This document shows, piece after piece, positions 1-5,105 of a stretch of 5,167 nt of DNA. Within the stretch, counting starts at the first letter, position 1, and every line of letters begins with the position of its first letter. A model generated the notes under the pieces. It was not told where the DNA came from, did not search any database, and worked only from the letters and a program-made list of their open reading frames with translations. Source of the DNA: Lachnospiraceae bacterium UBA1729 (GTDB lineage: Bacteria; Bacillota; Clostridia; Lachnospirales; Lachnospiraceae); assembly GCA_002315945.1 (NCBI GenBank), contig DCIJ01000104.1, positions 1 to 5,167 on the forward strand, read 5' to 3'. Both the position numbers and the translations under genes were made by a program.

Positions 1-130
1 GACAGGCAACAATAAATAATACCAGTGCAATAATGCCTCCCAGTCTGGGATTTGAAAAATACATCAGAAAATAAACAAAAAATGGTATAAGAATAAATCT
101 GAGTGTTGTCAGTTTATTGGGCAGATTCAT
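1..130 (-). CDS. pgsA: CDP-diacylglycerol--glycerol-3-phosphate 3-phosphatidyltransferase, N-terminal part
   Basis: The first 43 codons of a gene that continues past the left edge. The family enzyme is an integral membrane protein that transfers a phosphatidyl group from CDP-diacylglycerol to glycerol 3-phosphate, the committed step of phosphatidylglycerol synthesis. The visible protein begins MNLPNKLTTLRFILIPFFVY, the conserved start of PgsA (MNLPNKLT-x-x-R), followed by a hydrophobic segment (residues about 12-25) and the beginning of a second one (about 32-43). The catalytic CDP-alcohol phosphatidyltransferase motif lies outside the window. The start at 130 is preceded by AGGAG (140-144) with 9 nt spacing, inside the end of rimO. 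The gene overlaps rimO by 17 nt in another frame, which suggests translational coupling. The rimO-pgsA order is common in Clostridia and supports the call. Confidence 0.88.
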   Translation of the reverse strand, partial: MNLPNKLTTLRFILIPFFVYFLMYFSNPRLGGIIALVLFIVAC

Positions 131-1454
131 CGTATATATCTCCTATTAGATCGTATTCCGTAGCTTGAGTTATGTTAACCAAAACAAATTCGCCGGTCAT
201 AAGCTCTCTGTCTGAGTTAACAAATACAAGACCATCCACATCAGGGGCATCCATATGGCTTCTGGCTGCATATACATGATCCTCAGGCATATAACCTTCA
301 ATCATAACCCTGATTGTCTTGCCAACCTTCTCCTGATTCTTTTCAGCAGTAATCTCCTGCTGTAAAATCATCAGCTCTTCACGTCTTTGTTCCTTTATTT
401 CTTCTGGAATCTGATTTGGCATCATAGCCGCTACCGTTCCATCCTCAGGGGAGTAGGTAAATACACCAAGGCGGTCAAATTCCATTTCATTTACAAATCT
501 GTAGCAGTTCTCAAACTGTTCCTGGGTCTCACCTGGGAAACCGGTAATAATTGTAGTTCTGATGGCAATATCAGGAATCTCCTCACGAAGTCTGGCCACC
601 ATAGTGCGGATTCTGTCCTGGGTAGCAGCACGTCCCATGGCACGAAGTATTGAATCATCTCCATGCTGAATAGGCATATCAATATAATGACATACCTTGG
701 GTTCTTCCTTAATTACAGTTATCAGCTCTTCAGTTATTTCTTCAGGGTAACAGTATAGAAGTCTAATCCATTGGATCTCATCGATAGCGCACAGCTTTCT
801 TAACAGTCTGGGAAGATACTTTTTTCCATAAATGTCTGTTCCGTACACTGTGGTTTCCTGGGCAATAAGAATGAGTTCCTTAACACCCATTGAAGCCAGA
901 TGAAGGGCCTCATATATGATATCTTCCATTGGAATGCTTCGATAATTTCCTTTTACAGAAGGAATTACACAGTAGCTGCATCTCTTGTTACAGCCCTCTG
1001 CAATTTTTAGATATGCAAAATGTCCTCCAGTTGTCAGTACTCTTTCGTTAGGAGAAAGAACTGGATTAGAATGAATGCTTTTGAATACATTGCGCCTTTT
1101 ACCACCAAGAGCATCCTTAATGGCTGGAACTATTTTATCAATGGCTGAGGTTCCAATAAGCACGTCAACTTCAGGAAGATCCTTGGCTATCTCCTCCCGA
1201 TATCTCTGAGCCAGACATCCGCACACAGCCAGAACCTGCAGCCTGCCTGTTTCTTTGTACTTGCCAAGCTCAATAATAGTTTCTATGCTTTCTTCCTTGG
1301 CATCACCAATAAAGCAGCATGAGTTAACAACTGCCACCTCTGCTTCTTCCGGCTCATCTGTCACTTCAAAGCCAGCTTTGGTAAGCAGTCCCAACATTTT
1401 TTCTGAATCAACTAGATTCTTATCACAACCCAAGGAAGAAAAATAGACTTTCAT
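114..1454 (-). CDS. rimO: Ribosomal protein S12 (aspartate-C3)-methylthiotransferase RimO
   Basis: A radical SAM enzyme that adds a methylthio group to the beta-carbon of the conserved aspartate of ribosomal protein S12, using two [4Fe-4S] clusters. The 446-residue length is normal. The N-terminal UPF0004 domain has the three auxiliary-cluster cysteines C10 (SLGCDKN), C46 and C80. The radical SAM domain has C155, C159 and C162 in CNKRCSYC. A C-terminal TRAM domain spans about residues 378-443. The SLGCDKNLVDSE start, the YCYPEEI and DMPIQH motifs and TGFPGET distinguish it from the tRNA methylthiotransferases MiaB and MtaB. It reads IAQETTVYG where I recall IAQDTT as usual, a conservative change. 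The start at 1454 has AGGA at 1461-1464, 6 nt upstream. It sits 12 nt after rpoZ and overlaps pgsA. All expected cluster ligands are present, so it should be active. Confidence 0.96.
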   Translation of the reverse strand: MKVYFSSLGCDKNLVDSEKMLGLLTKAGFEVTDEPEEAEVAVVNSCCFIGDAKEESIETIIELGKYKETGRLQVLAVCGCLAQRYREEIAKDLPEVDVLIGTSAIDKIVPAIKDALGGKRRNVFKSIHSNPVLSPNERVLTTGGHFAYLKIAEGCNKRCSYCVIPSVKGNYRSIPMEDIIYEALHLASMGVKELILIAQETTVYGTDIYGKKYLPRLLRKLCAIDEIQWIRLLYCYPEEITEELITVIKEEPKVCHYIDMPIQHGDDSILRAMGRAATQDRIRTMVARLREEIPDIAIRTTIITGFPGETQEQFENCYRFVNEMEFDRLGVFTYSPEDGTVAAMMPNQIPEEIKEQRREELMILQQEITAEKNQEKVGKTIRVMIEGYMPEDHVYAARSHMDAPDVDGLVFVNSDRELMTGEFVLVNITQATEYDLIGDIYDESAQ

Positions 1455-1466
1455 AGCTTATCCTAA

Positions 1467-1694
1467 TTAATCGTTCAAAATCTGAATAGTACCTTTGTCA
1501 AGTTCCTCAACTGCTGTTGAAAGAGGCTTCTTGCCATCAGTCTTAACAAATGACTCATCGCCGTCAATAAGCTGTCTTGCTCTCTTAGCTGTAGCCATAA
1601 CGATTGAGTAACGGCTGTTTACGATAGGTGTTTCACCTTCTTCAACCTGTGAATTAACAGTGTTCATAAGATCTGCATAAGATGGATGTAACAT
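1467..1694 (-). CDS. rpoZ: DNA-directed RNA polymerase omega subunit
   Basis: A small polymerase subunit that binds the beta' subunit and helps its folding and assembly into core enzyme. The 75-residue protein starts MLHPSYADLMNTVN, typical of Firmicute omega. It carries the conserved block NSRYSIVMATAKRARQL (residues 26-42), including the RAR segment that contacts beta', and ends with KPLSTAVEELDKG (56-68). The strong ribosome binding site GAGGAG (1701-1706) lies 6 nt before the ATG. It follows gmk after 59 AT-rich bases and precedes rimO by 12 nt. The gmk-rpoZ neighbourhood is conserved across many bacteria. The AT-rich gap contains a TATAAT on the minus strand (1733-1738), but no acceptable -35 element was seen, so a private promoter is not called. 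Confidence 0.95.
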   Translation of the reverse strand: MLHPSYADLMNTVNSQVEEGETPIVNSRYSIVMATAKRARQLIDGDESFVKTDGKKPLSTAVEELDKGTIQILND

Positions 1695-1753
1695 ATTTTT
1701 CTCCTCATAAATATATATTAATTATCTTTATTATTATAATGTTATCAGTTTTA

Positions 1754-2371
1754 TTACAGTTCCTTCAGTTCAGAACGAATCTGCTCTATGAAATCTGTAT
1801 TTCTTGATGCGGCCCACTTAGCACTTTCAATAACGGCATGCATCTGCTCCAGGCATATCTGACAGTCATCATTTACCAGAATGTAATCATACTGTTCAAT
1901 GCCCTCAGACTCTTCTATTGCTCTCTTAAGACGTTTTTCAATAACATCTTCGGTCTCAGTACCTCTGCCAACCAGACGTCTTTTAAGTTCGGCAGCACTG
2001 GGAGGCATCACAAACAAAAGCAGTGCCTCAGGAAAACGCTCCTTAATTTTAAGGGCTCCCTGTATCTCTATCTCCAGAATTACATTCATTCCGGCTGCCA
2101 GCTGGTCGGTAACATACTGCTTGGGTGTACCATAGTAGTTGCCAACATAATTAGCATATTCTACCAGACCATCTTCGCTGATAGTTTTTTCAAATTCTTC
2201 TTTTGTTACAAAAAAGTATTCCTTGCCATTAGTCTCACCAGGTCTTGGGGCTCTGGTAGTCATGGAAACAGACAGGGCGTAATTATCATAATCAGAAACA
2301 AGTTTCTTCATAAGAGTGCCTTTTCCTGTCCCAGCAAATCCGGATACTACAACTAACAAACCTTTTTTCAT
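1754..2371 (-). CDS. gmk: Guanylate kinase
   Basis: A cytoplasmic enzyme that phosphorylates GMP (and dGMP) to GDP with ATP, essential for guanine nucleotide supply and recycling. The 205 residues match the usual bacterial length. The P-loop is GFAGTGKGT (residues 11-19) with K17. The GMP-binding region contains SMTTRAPRPGE (36-46), EYANYVGNYYGTP (71-83) and LEIEIQGALKIK (99-110). The lid region has RGTE (136-139) with further arginines to R150. Two details differ from the textbook pattern: the P-loop reads GFAG rather than GPSG, and the LEIDxQGA aspartate is glutamate (E102). Both are conservative and I recall the latter in clostridial homologues. The start at 2371 is supported by AGGA (2378-2381), which overlaps the yicC stop codon; the gap is only 8 nt, suggesting coupled translation. 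Confidence 0.96.
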   Translation of the reverse strand: MKKGLLVVVSGFAGTGKGTLMKKLVSDYDNYALSVSMTTRAPRPGETNGKEYFFVTKEEFEKTISEDGLVEYANYVGNYYGTPKQYVTDQLAAGMNVILEIEIQGALKIKERFPEALLLFVMPPSAAELKRRLVGRGTETEDVIEKRLKRAIEESEGIEQYDYILVNDDCQICLEQMHAVIESAKWAASRNTDFIEQIRSELKEL

Positions 2372-2379
2372 ATTAAATC

Positions 2380-3258
2380 CTATTCGATATTCTGAATCTG
2401 CTCTCTAACCTTTTCTATCTCAGTCTTAAGCTCAATAGCTCTGTTAGAGATTTCCAAATCTGTAGTCTTGGAAAGTGTAGTATTGGCCTCTCTGTTCATC
2501 TCCTGAGCAATGAAATCCAGCTTTCTACCAACACCTTCGGCTCCGTTCAAAGCATCCTTGGTCTGTTTGATGTGGCTTCTCAAACGAACAAGCTCCTCAT
2601 CTACACATACCTTGTCAGCAAAAATAGTAACTTCTGTAAGCAGACGGTTCTCGTCAACCTGCGCATCACCCAGCAGATCAACCACCTTGTCACGAAGCTT
2701 TGTCTTATATTCTGCAATAATCTGAGGAGAACGTTCTTCAATAAATGCAACATGCTCAAGCATCACATCAAGCTTGCCTGTCAGATCCTCCTTCAGACTC
2801 ATGCCTTCCTTCTCACGAACTGCCACGAACTGTGTGCAGGCACCACGAAGAGCCTTCTCTAAGCCTCTCCACATAGCATCTTCATCGGGAGTGGTCTCTT
2901 CCATGGCTAATACCTCAGGATATCTTGAGAGAGTTGATGTCCTGATATCATCGTCCAGGCCAAAATCCTCTGACATCTGACGAAGATACTTAAGATATTC
3001 GCAGGCAACTTCCTTATTATATCTAACAGTCACATTAGACTCAGAAAAATCCTCCAGGGTAATAAATAAATCCACTTTACCTCTGGAAGCATACTCCTTA
3101 ATCAGTGCCCTGATATTTGCCTCAAACATATTAAGTTTTTTAGGCATCTTCATATTTACATCAAGATATCTGTGATTAACAGACTTAATCTCAACTGTAA
3201 ATTTTCTATCTCCGTCTGTTATTTCGCAGCGACCGAATCCGGTCATACTTTTAATCAT
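2380..3258 (-). CDS. YicC/YloC family endoribonuclease
   Basis: A YicC-family protein of 292 residues. Family members (E. coli YicC, B. subtilis YloC) have been reported as endoribonucleases acting in RNA turnover; the exact cellular substrate here is unknown. The protein begins MIKSMTGFGR, the family's invariant start. It has the YicC-like N-terminal domain (about 1-155, with EIKSVNHRYLD at 23-33) and the DUF1732 domain (about 208-292), ending with KLDFIAQEMNREANT (246-260) and ELKTEIEKVREQIQNIE. The frame stays open 35 codons further upstream to 3363. That extension is rejected because its ATG overlaps the -10 box, it lies upstream of the predicted transcript start, and it lacks homology. 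The ATG at 3258 has GAGGGG 6 nt upstream. It is the first gene of the operon and is followed by gmk after 8 nt. Confidence 0.93.
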   Translation of the reverse strand: MIKSMTGFGRCEITDGDRKFTVEIKSVNHRYLDVNMKMPKKLNMFEANIRALIKEYASRGKVDLFITLEDFSESNVTVRYNKEVACEYLKYLRQMSEDFGLDDDIRTSTLSRYPEVLAMEETTPDEDAMWRGLEKALRGACTQFVAVREKEGMSLKEDLTGKLDVMLEHVAFIEERSPQIIAEYKTKLRDKVVDLLGDAQVDENRLLTEVTIFADKVCVDEELVRLRSHIKQTKDALNGAEGVGRKLDFIAQEMNREANTTLSKTTDLEISNRAIELKTEIEKVREQIQNIE

Positions 3259-3264
3259 CTTTTT

Positions 3265-3270
3265 CCCCTC
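3265..3270 (-). promoter_or_regulatory. Ribosome binding site of yicC
   Basis: GAGGGG on the minus strand, 6 nt before the ATG at 3258. This site decides the start: the in-frame ATGs further upstream (3288, 3303, 3363) have no comparable Shine-Dalgarno sequence. Confidence 0.8.
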
Positions 3271-3292
3271 AAATCTACTATTTATCATATTC

Positions 3293-3307
3293 GGGCATGT
3301 CATACCC
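3293..3307 (-). promoter_or_regulatory. Short hairpin in the yicC leader
   Basis: The minus strand reads GGGTATGACATGCCC, able to fold into a 6-bp stem with one G-U pair and a GAC triloop. It lies in the roughly 97-nt untranslated leader, about 22 nt upstream of the ribosome binding site, and is not followed by a T-run. No known riboswitch is recognised. It may stabilise the 5' leader or be chance. Confidence 0.3.
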
Positions 3308-3325
3308 AGACTATTTTTCTCTTCG

Positions 3326-3362
3326 AAAAATGAAAGTACCGCCCAAATGAGCAGTACTTTCA
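3326..3362 (-). terminator. Terminator-like hairpin overlapping the yicC promoter
   Basis: The 9-bp arms TGAAAGTAC (3331-3339) and GTACTTTCA (3354-3362) are perfect inverted repeats. On the minus strand the stem extends by one G-U and two G-C pairs around an 8-nt loop, and is followed by TTTTT (3326-3330). This is the shape of an intrinsic terminator for leftward transcription, that is, for read-through from the metallo-hydrolase gene. The upstream arm abuts and shares one base with the TATAAT box. Transcripts starting at the expected site near 3355 would lack most of that arm and keep only about 5 bp of stem. An alternative reading is a DNA operator for a dimeric repressor covering the transcription start. 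Confidence 0.6.
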
Positions 3363-3390
3363 TTATAGTTTACATATTTTGTTGCGTCAA
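3362..3390 (-). promoter_or_regulatory. Sigma-A-type promoter of the yicC-gmk-rpoZ-rimO-pgsA operon
   Basis: On the minus strand TTGACG (3385-3390) and TATAAT (3362-3367) are separated by exactly 17 nt, with only one mismatch to the vegetative consensus. The expected start is an A near 3355, giving a leader of about 97 nt before the yicC ATG. No other promoter of this quality was seen in the window. Confidence 0.87.
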
Positions 3391-3400
3391 GCGACTTGAC
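3386..3400. promoter_or_regulatory. Inverted repeat covering the -35 box
   Basis: GTCAAG-CGA-CTTGAC is a 6-bp inverted repeat with a 3-nt centre. One arm contains five of the six bases of the -35 element of the yicC promoter (TTGAC). Such placement is typical of operators, but the short length means chance cannot be excluded. No regulator is identified. Confidence 0.4.
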
Positions 3401-3405
3401 ATAGC

Positions 3406-3475
3406 AAAATGAACCCAGGGGACGGGGTTGGGGGTTCATTTTGAACCCAGGGGACGGGGTTGGGGGTTCATTTTT
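3406..3475. repeat. Tandem REP-like palindromic repeat (two 32-bp units)
   Basis: Two identical 32-bp units occupy 3411-3442 and 3443-3474. Each starts GAACCCAGGGGACGGGG and ends GGGTTCATTTT. The first copy lies within a perfect 11-bp inverted repeat, AAAATGAACCC (3406-3416) against GGGTTCATTTT (3432-3442), with a 15-nt loop. The second copy keeps the 7-bp pair TGAACCC/GGGTTCA. The core is strikingly G-rich on the plus strand: six runs of four or five G. Dispersed palindromes with a GGGGACGG core, often near REP-associated tyrosine transposase genes, are what this recalls in clostridia, but no such gene is visible here. The array begins 1-2 nt after the stop of the metallo-hydrolase gene. Read on the minus strand, its last hairpin is followed by TTTT, so it may also terminate that transcript. 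Confidence 0.8.
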
Positions 3476-3476
3476 A

Positions 3477-4313
3477 TCAGATTTCGACCATCATCCCGGT
3501 GTGCATTGCCTGAAGTCTTTCACCCATGACTTCTTTTAACCATGGAAAGGCCACCGTTCCGGTGCAGTGTCCGGAATAGAAAACCGCCTCGCTGGAACCC
3601 ATCAAATTTTTCCCCACAGCCATTACATCCATTTTTGACATCCTGCAGCTATTGGCACCGGCAGCTCCCATCATATGAAAACCACCAAAGAAGGCCAGTA
3701 TTTTTTTATCAAACTTCTCCTTGACTTCCTCAATGATATTTTCCACTCCGGCGTGAGAACAGCTGCTTATTAAAACTAACCCCTCCGGATTATCAAACAC
3801 AATGGTCTGCTCATGGGAAAAATCATCCGGCACTACATTGCCTTCAATTTTTGTATACATCCTGCATTTCCTTCCTGTAGCTTCCAGTCCAGGCGTGGAA
3901 TGAGGAAGGAGATAAACTCCATTACCTAAATCAAGGTATCCGTCTACATATTCAAATCTGTCATTATACTTATCAAGGGTTCCATTGGGAATTCCAATAT
4001 TCTTCTTCAGTGGCCCAACTATTTTATAAAAACAGTTTCTCTTTGATGCACTCTGCAGATATACTTTTGCCTCCTGATTAGCCTCAAAAAACTCTTTGTA
4101 TCCACCCGAATGATCATAATGGGCATGAGATAAAAAACCTGTTTTTACTGTCTTCAGATCAATTCCCATTTTCTTGGAATTTTCAGAAAAAAGCCCGCTG
4201 GCTCCTGTGTCTATCAAATATTTTTCACTATTAAAATCAACCAGAAGCGATAACCCATGCTCACATCGAAACCCTTCACAGGCTGAATTCTCAACTAATA
4301 CAGAAATTTTCAT
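3477..4313 (-). CDS. MBL-fold metallo-hydrolase, COG1237 (dihydropterin-ribofuranosyl-aminobenzene-phosphate synthase-like)
   Basis: A cytoplasmic metallo-beta-lactamase-fold protein of 278 residues with no signal peptide. The metal-binding motif HAHYDH (H63, H65, D67, H68) follows a LIDTGASG strand (33-40). Further likely ligands and family marks are HEQT (167-170), SCSHAG with H187, GGFHMM with H213 and YSGHCTG with H249. The late SCSHAGVENII, FGGFH and GHCTG motifs are those of COG1237, annotated after a methanogen tetrahydromethanopterin enzyme. Bacterial members have no settled substrate and that activity should not be assumed. The start MKISVLVEN matches the family; AGAGGG (4325-4330) lies 11 nt upstream, a rather long spacing. 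It follows the phosphatase gene after 67 nt with no clear promoter between, so co-transcription is likely. Two stop codons in a row (TGA TAA) run into the repeat array. Confidence 0.9.
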   Translation of the reverse strand: MKISVLVENSACEGFRCEHGLSLLVDFNSEKYLIDTGASGLFSENSKKMGIDLKTVKTGFLSHAHYDHSGGYKEFFEANQEAKVYLQSASKRNCFYKIVGPLKKNIGIPNGTLDKYNDRFEYVDGYLDLGNGVYLLPHSTPGLEATGRKCRMYTKIEGNVVPDDFSHEQTIVFDNPEGLVLISSCSHAGVENIIEEVKEKFDKKILAFFGGFHMMGAAGANSCRMSKMDVMAVGKNLMGSSEAVFYSGHCTGTVAFPWLKEVMGERLQAMHTGMMVEI

Positions 4314-4380
4314 ACTAGAATTTTCCCTCTAAGCTTTCTCTTTTTTTCTGCAAAAAAGCTTGCAACTCCACTATATCAAG
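4314..4380 (-). other. Intergenic spacer between phosphatase and MBL genes
   Basis: A 67-nt spacer carrying the MBL ribosome binding site. The minus strand has two HindIII-type AAGCTT sequences around a CTTTTTT/AAAAAAG pairing, giving only a weak A-T hairpin without a following T-run. No credible promoter or intrinsic terminator was found, which favours a shared transcript. Confidence 0.4.
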
Positions 4381-4851
4381 TTATTTGTTGTCTAACAAAT
4401 CAAGATACTCAAGGAAACCCTCGCAGCCTTCCACCACATCCCGGTATGTAGCCTCAAAATCCCCAGTATACCAGGGATCCGCCACATCTCTACCAGAGCC
4501 CGCAAATGACAGCATCTTGTAAATCTTGTCATCTGGGTCTCCCCCGGCGATCCTATTCATATTGCGAATGTTTGCGGTATCCATGCCAATGAGGTAATCA
4601 TAATACTCATAGTCCTCACGGGTCATCTGGACTGCTCTGTGAGGTACCAGTGGAATGCCCTCCTGCCTCAGCTTCTGAACTGTACCATAATGAGGACCAT
4701 TGCCAATCTCTTCCCTGCTGGTAGCAGCAGAATTGATTTCAAACATATATTCAATCTTTTTTTGTCTCACCATGTAGGTAAATACACTCTCTGCCATGGT
4801 GGAACGGCAGATATTGCCGTGGCAGACAAAAAGTACTTTTATAGGGTTCAT
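4381..4851 (-). CDS. Low-molecular-weight protein tyrosine phosphatase
   Basis: A cytoplasmic phosphatase of 156 residues, the usual length for the arsenate-reductase-like LMW-PTP family, which removes phosphate from protein tyrosines through a cysteinyl-phosphate intermediate. The catalytic P-loop CHGNICRS (residues 10-17) sits near the N-terminus with nucleophile C10 and R16. The general-acid loop is DPWYTGDFEATY, with D125. All catalytic residues are present. The open frame extends 13 codons upstream to 4890, but the start MNPIKVLFVCHGNICRS at 4851 fits the family and has an excellent AGGAGG 4 nt upstream. Targets cannot be deduced: there is no capsule, exopolysaccharide or tyrosine kinase gene here, unlike Wzb-type phosphatases. 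It probably leads a two-gene unit with the MBL hydrolase. Confidence 0.95.
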   Translation of the reverse strand: MNPIKVLFVCHGNICRSTMAESVFTYMVRQKKIEYMFEINSAATSREEIGNGPHYGTVQKLRQEGIPLVPHRAVQMTREDYEYYDYLIGMDTANIRNMNRIAGGDPDDKIYKMLSFAGSGRDVADPWYTGDFEATYRDVVEGCEGFLEYLDLLDNK

Positions 4852-4855
4852 TGTT

Positions 4856-4861
4856 CCTCCT
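4856..4861 (-). promoter_or_regulatory. Ribosome binding site of the phosphatase gene
   Basis: AGGAGG on the minus strand, 4 nt before the ATG at 4851. It fixes the start there rather than at the in-frame ATG 39 nt upstream (4890), which lacks such a site. Confidence 0.85.
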
Positions 4862-4865
4862 GTTA

Positions 4866-4898
4866 TGCAAACTTTTGCAAAGATATGCAACAGTTTGC
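4866..4898 (-). repeat. Phased TTGCA boxes
   Basis: On the minus strand TTGCA occurs at 4866-4870, 4876-4880 and 4886-4890, exactly 10 bp apart, and a partly matching GCA at 4896-4898 keeps the register. The middle one lies in the palindrome TTTGCAAA (4874-4881). All sit just upstream of the phosphatase ribosome binding site. One helical turn spacing would place them on one face of the DNA. Confidence 0.5.
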
Positions 4899-4934
4899 TT
4901 TACCTTTTAACGTTTTCAAAAAGTACATAAAATA

Positions 4935-4978
4935 GGCCAAAATGGCATAACTTATGCATAGTGTGGCATAAGTTGGCC
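4935..4978. repeat. Compound inverted repeat upstream of the phosphatase gene
   Basis: An outer pair GGCCAA (4935-4940) and TTGGCC (4973-4978) encloses AACTTATGC (4949-4957) and GCATAAGTT (4966-4974), a 9-bp inverted repeat around 8 nt. The inner left arm can instead pair with GCATAA at 4945-4950 (GCATAA-C-TTATGC). TGGCATAA occurs twice as a direct repeat, and TATGCATA (4953-4960) is itself palindromic. Mutually exclusive pairings and a position 84-127 bp before the start codon make this a candidate operator or remnant of a small palindromic element. Confidence 0.6.
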
Positions 4979-4993
4979 ATGAAACGTAGTCAA
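4965..4993 (-). promoter_or_regulatory. Weak candidate promoter for the phosphatase/MBL unit
   Basis: TTGACT (4988-4993) is followed after 17 nt by TATGCC (4965-4970) on the minus strand. The -35 is good but the -10 matches at only three positions. It is listed because the -35 lies in the 9-bp direct repeat and the -10 in the compound inverted repeat. Confidence 0.25.
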
Positions 4994-5001
4994 AACGTAG
5001 T
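4982..5001. repeat. 9-bp direct repeat AAACGTAGT
   Basis: AAACGTAGT occurs at 4982-4990 and 4993-5001, an 11-bp period, close to one helical turn. The candidate -35 TTGACT straddles the junction. It could be a pair of half-sites for an activator or repressor. Confidence 0.5.
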
Positions 5002-5010
5002 TTTTTCTTG

Positions 5011-5030
5011 CTGCAGAGACTACTGCAGTA
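5011..5030. repeat. CTGCAG pair with 10-bp palindrome
   Basis: CTGCAG at 5011-5016 and again at 5023-5028, 12 bp apart. The second is the centre of the perfect palindrome TACTGCAGTA (5021-5030). No regulator is recognised. Confidence 0.4.
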
Positions 5031-5062
5031 TTACATGACAGACAAACCTACTCACTCATAGC

Positions 5063-5105
5063 GGGTTCATTTGAACCCCCTAAGTGAACCCTCAGGGTTC
5101 ATTTT
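5063..5105. repeat. Two TGAACCC/GGGTTCA hairpins related to the 3406-3475 array
   Basis: GGGTTCA (5063-5069) faces TGAACCC (5072-5078) across 2 nt, nearly identical to the unit junction at 3432-3448. Then TGAACCC (5085-5091) faces GGGTTCA (5095-5101) across TCA, followed by TTTT on the plus strand. The second has the outline of an intrinsic terminator for plus-strand transcription, though no plus-strand gene is visible. The G-rich core seen in the array is missing, so this looks like a degenerate or short member of the same family. Confidence 0.65.

Noticed and set aside
1733..1761. Possible internal promoter before rpoZ (minus-strand TATAAT)
   Set aside because: No acceptable -35 sequence at 16-18 nt, and the surrounding spacer is generally AT-rich.
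1838..2356. 172-codon plus-strand open frame opposite gmk
   Set aside because: It is antisense to a well-conserved guanylate kinase gene, has no family resemblance and is of low-complexity composition. It is a shadow frame, as are the other plus-strand frames.
3259..3363. 35-codon N-terminal extension of yicC from an ATG at 3363
   Set aside because: The ATG is part of the TATAATG -10 region, upstream of the predicted transcript start. The extra residues are unlike the family, and the ATG at 3258 has a strong ribosome binding site and the invariant MIKSMTGFG start.
3406..3475. CRISPR array
   Set aside because: The two copies are directly adjacent without unique spacers, and there are no cas genes.
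4844..4850. Ninth GGGTTCA copy at the phosphatase start codon
   Set aside because: It encodes the ordinary MNP start of the protein and has no paired arm, so it is probably coincidence rather than a member of the repeat family.
4852..4890. 13-codon extension of the phosphatase from an ATG at 4890
   Set aside because: It has no ribosome binding site and contains the true Shine-Dalgarno; the family start is at 4851.
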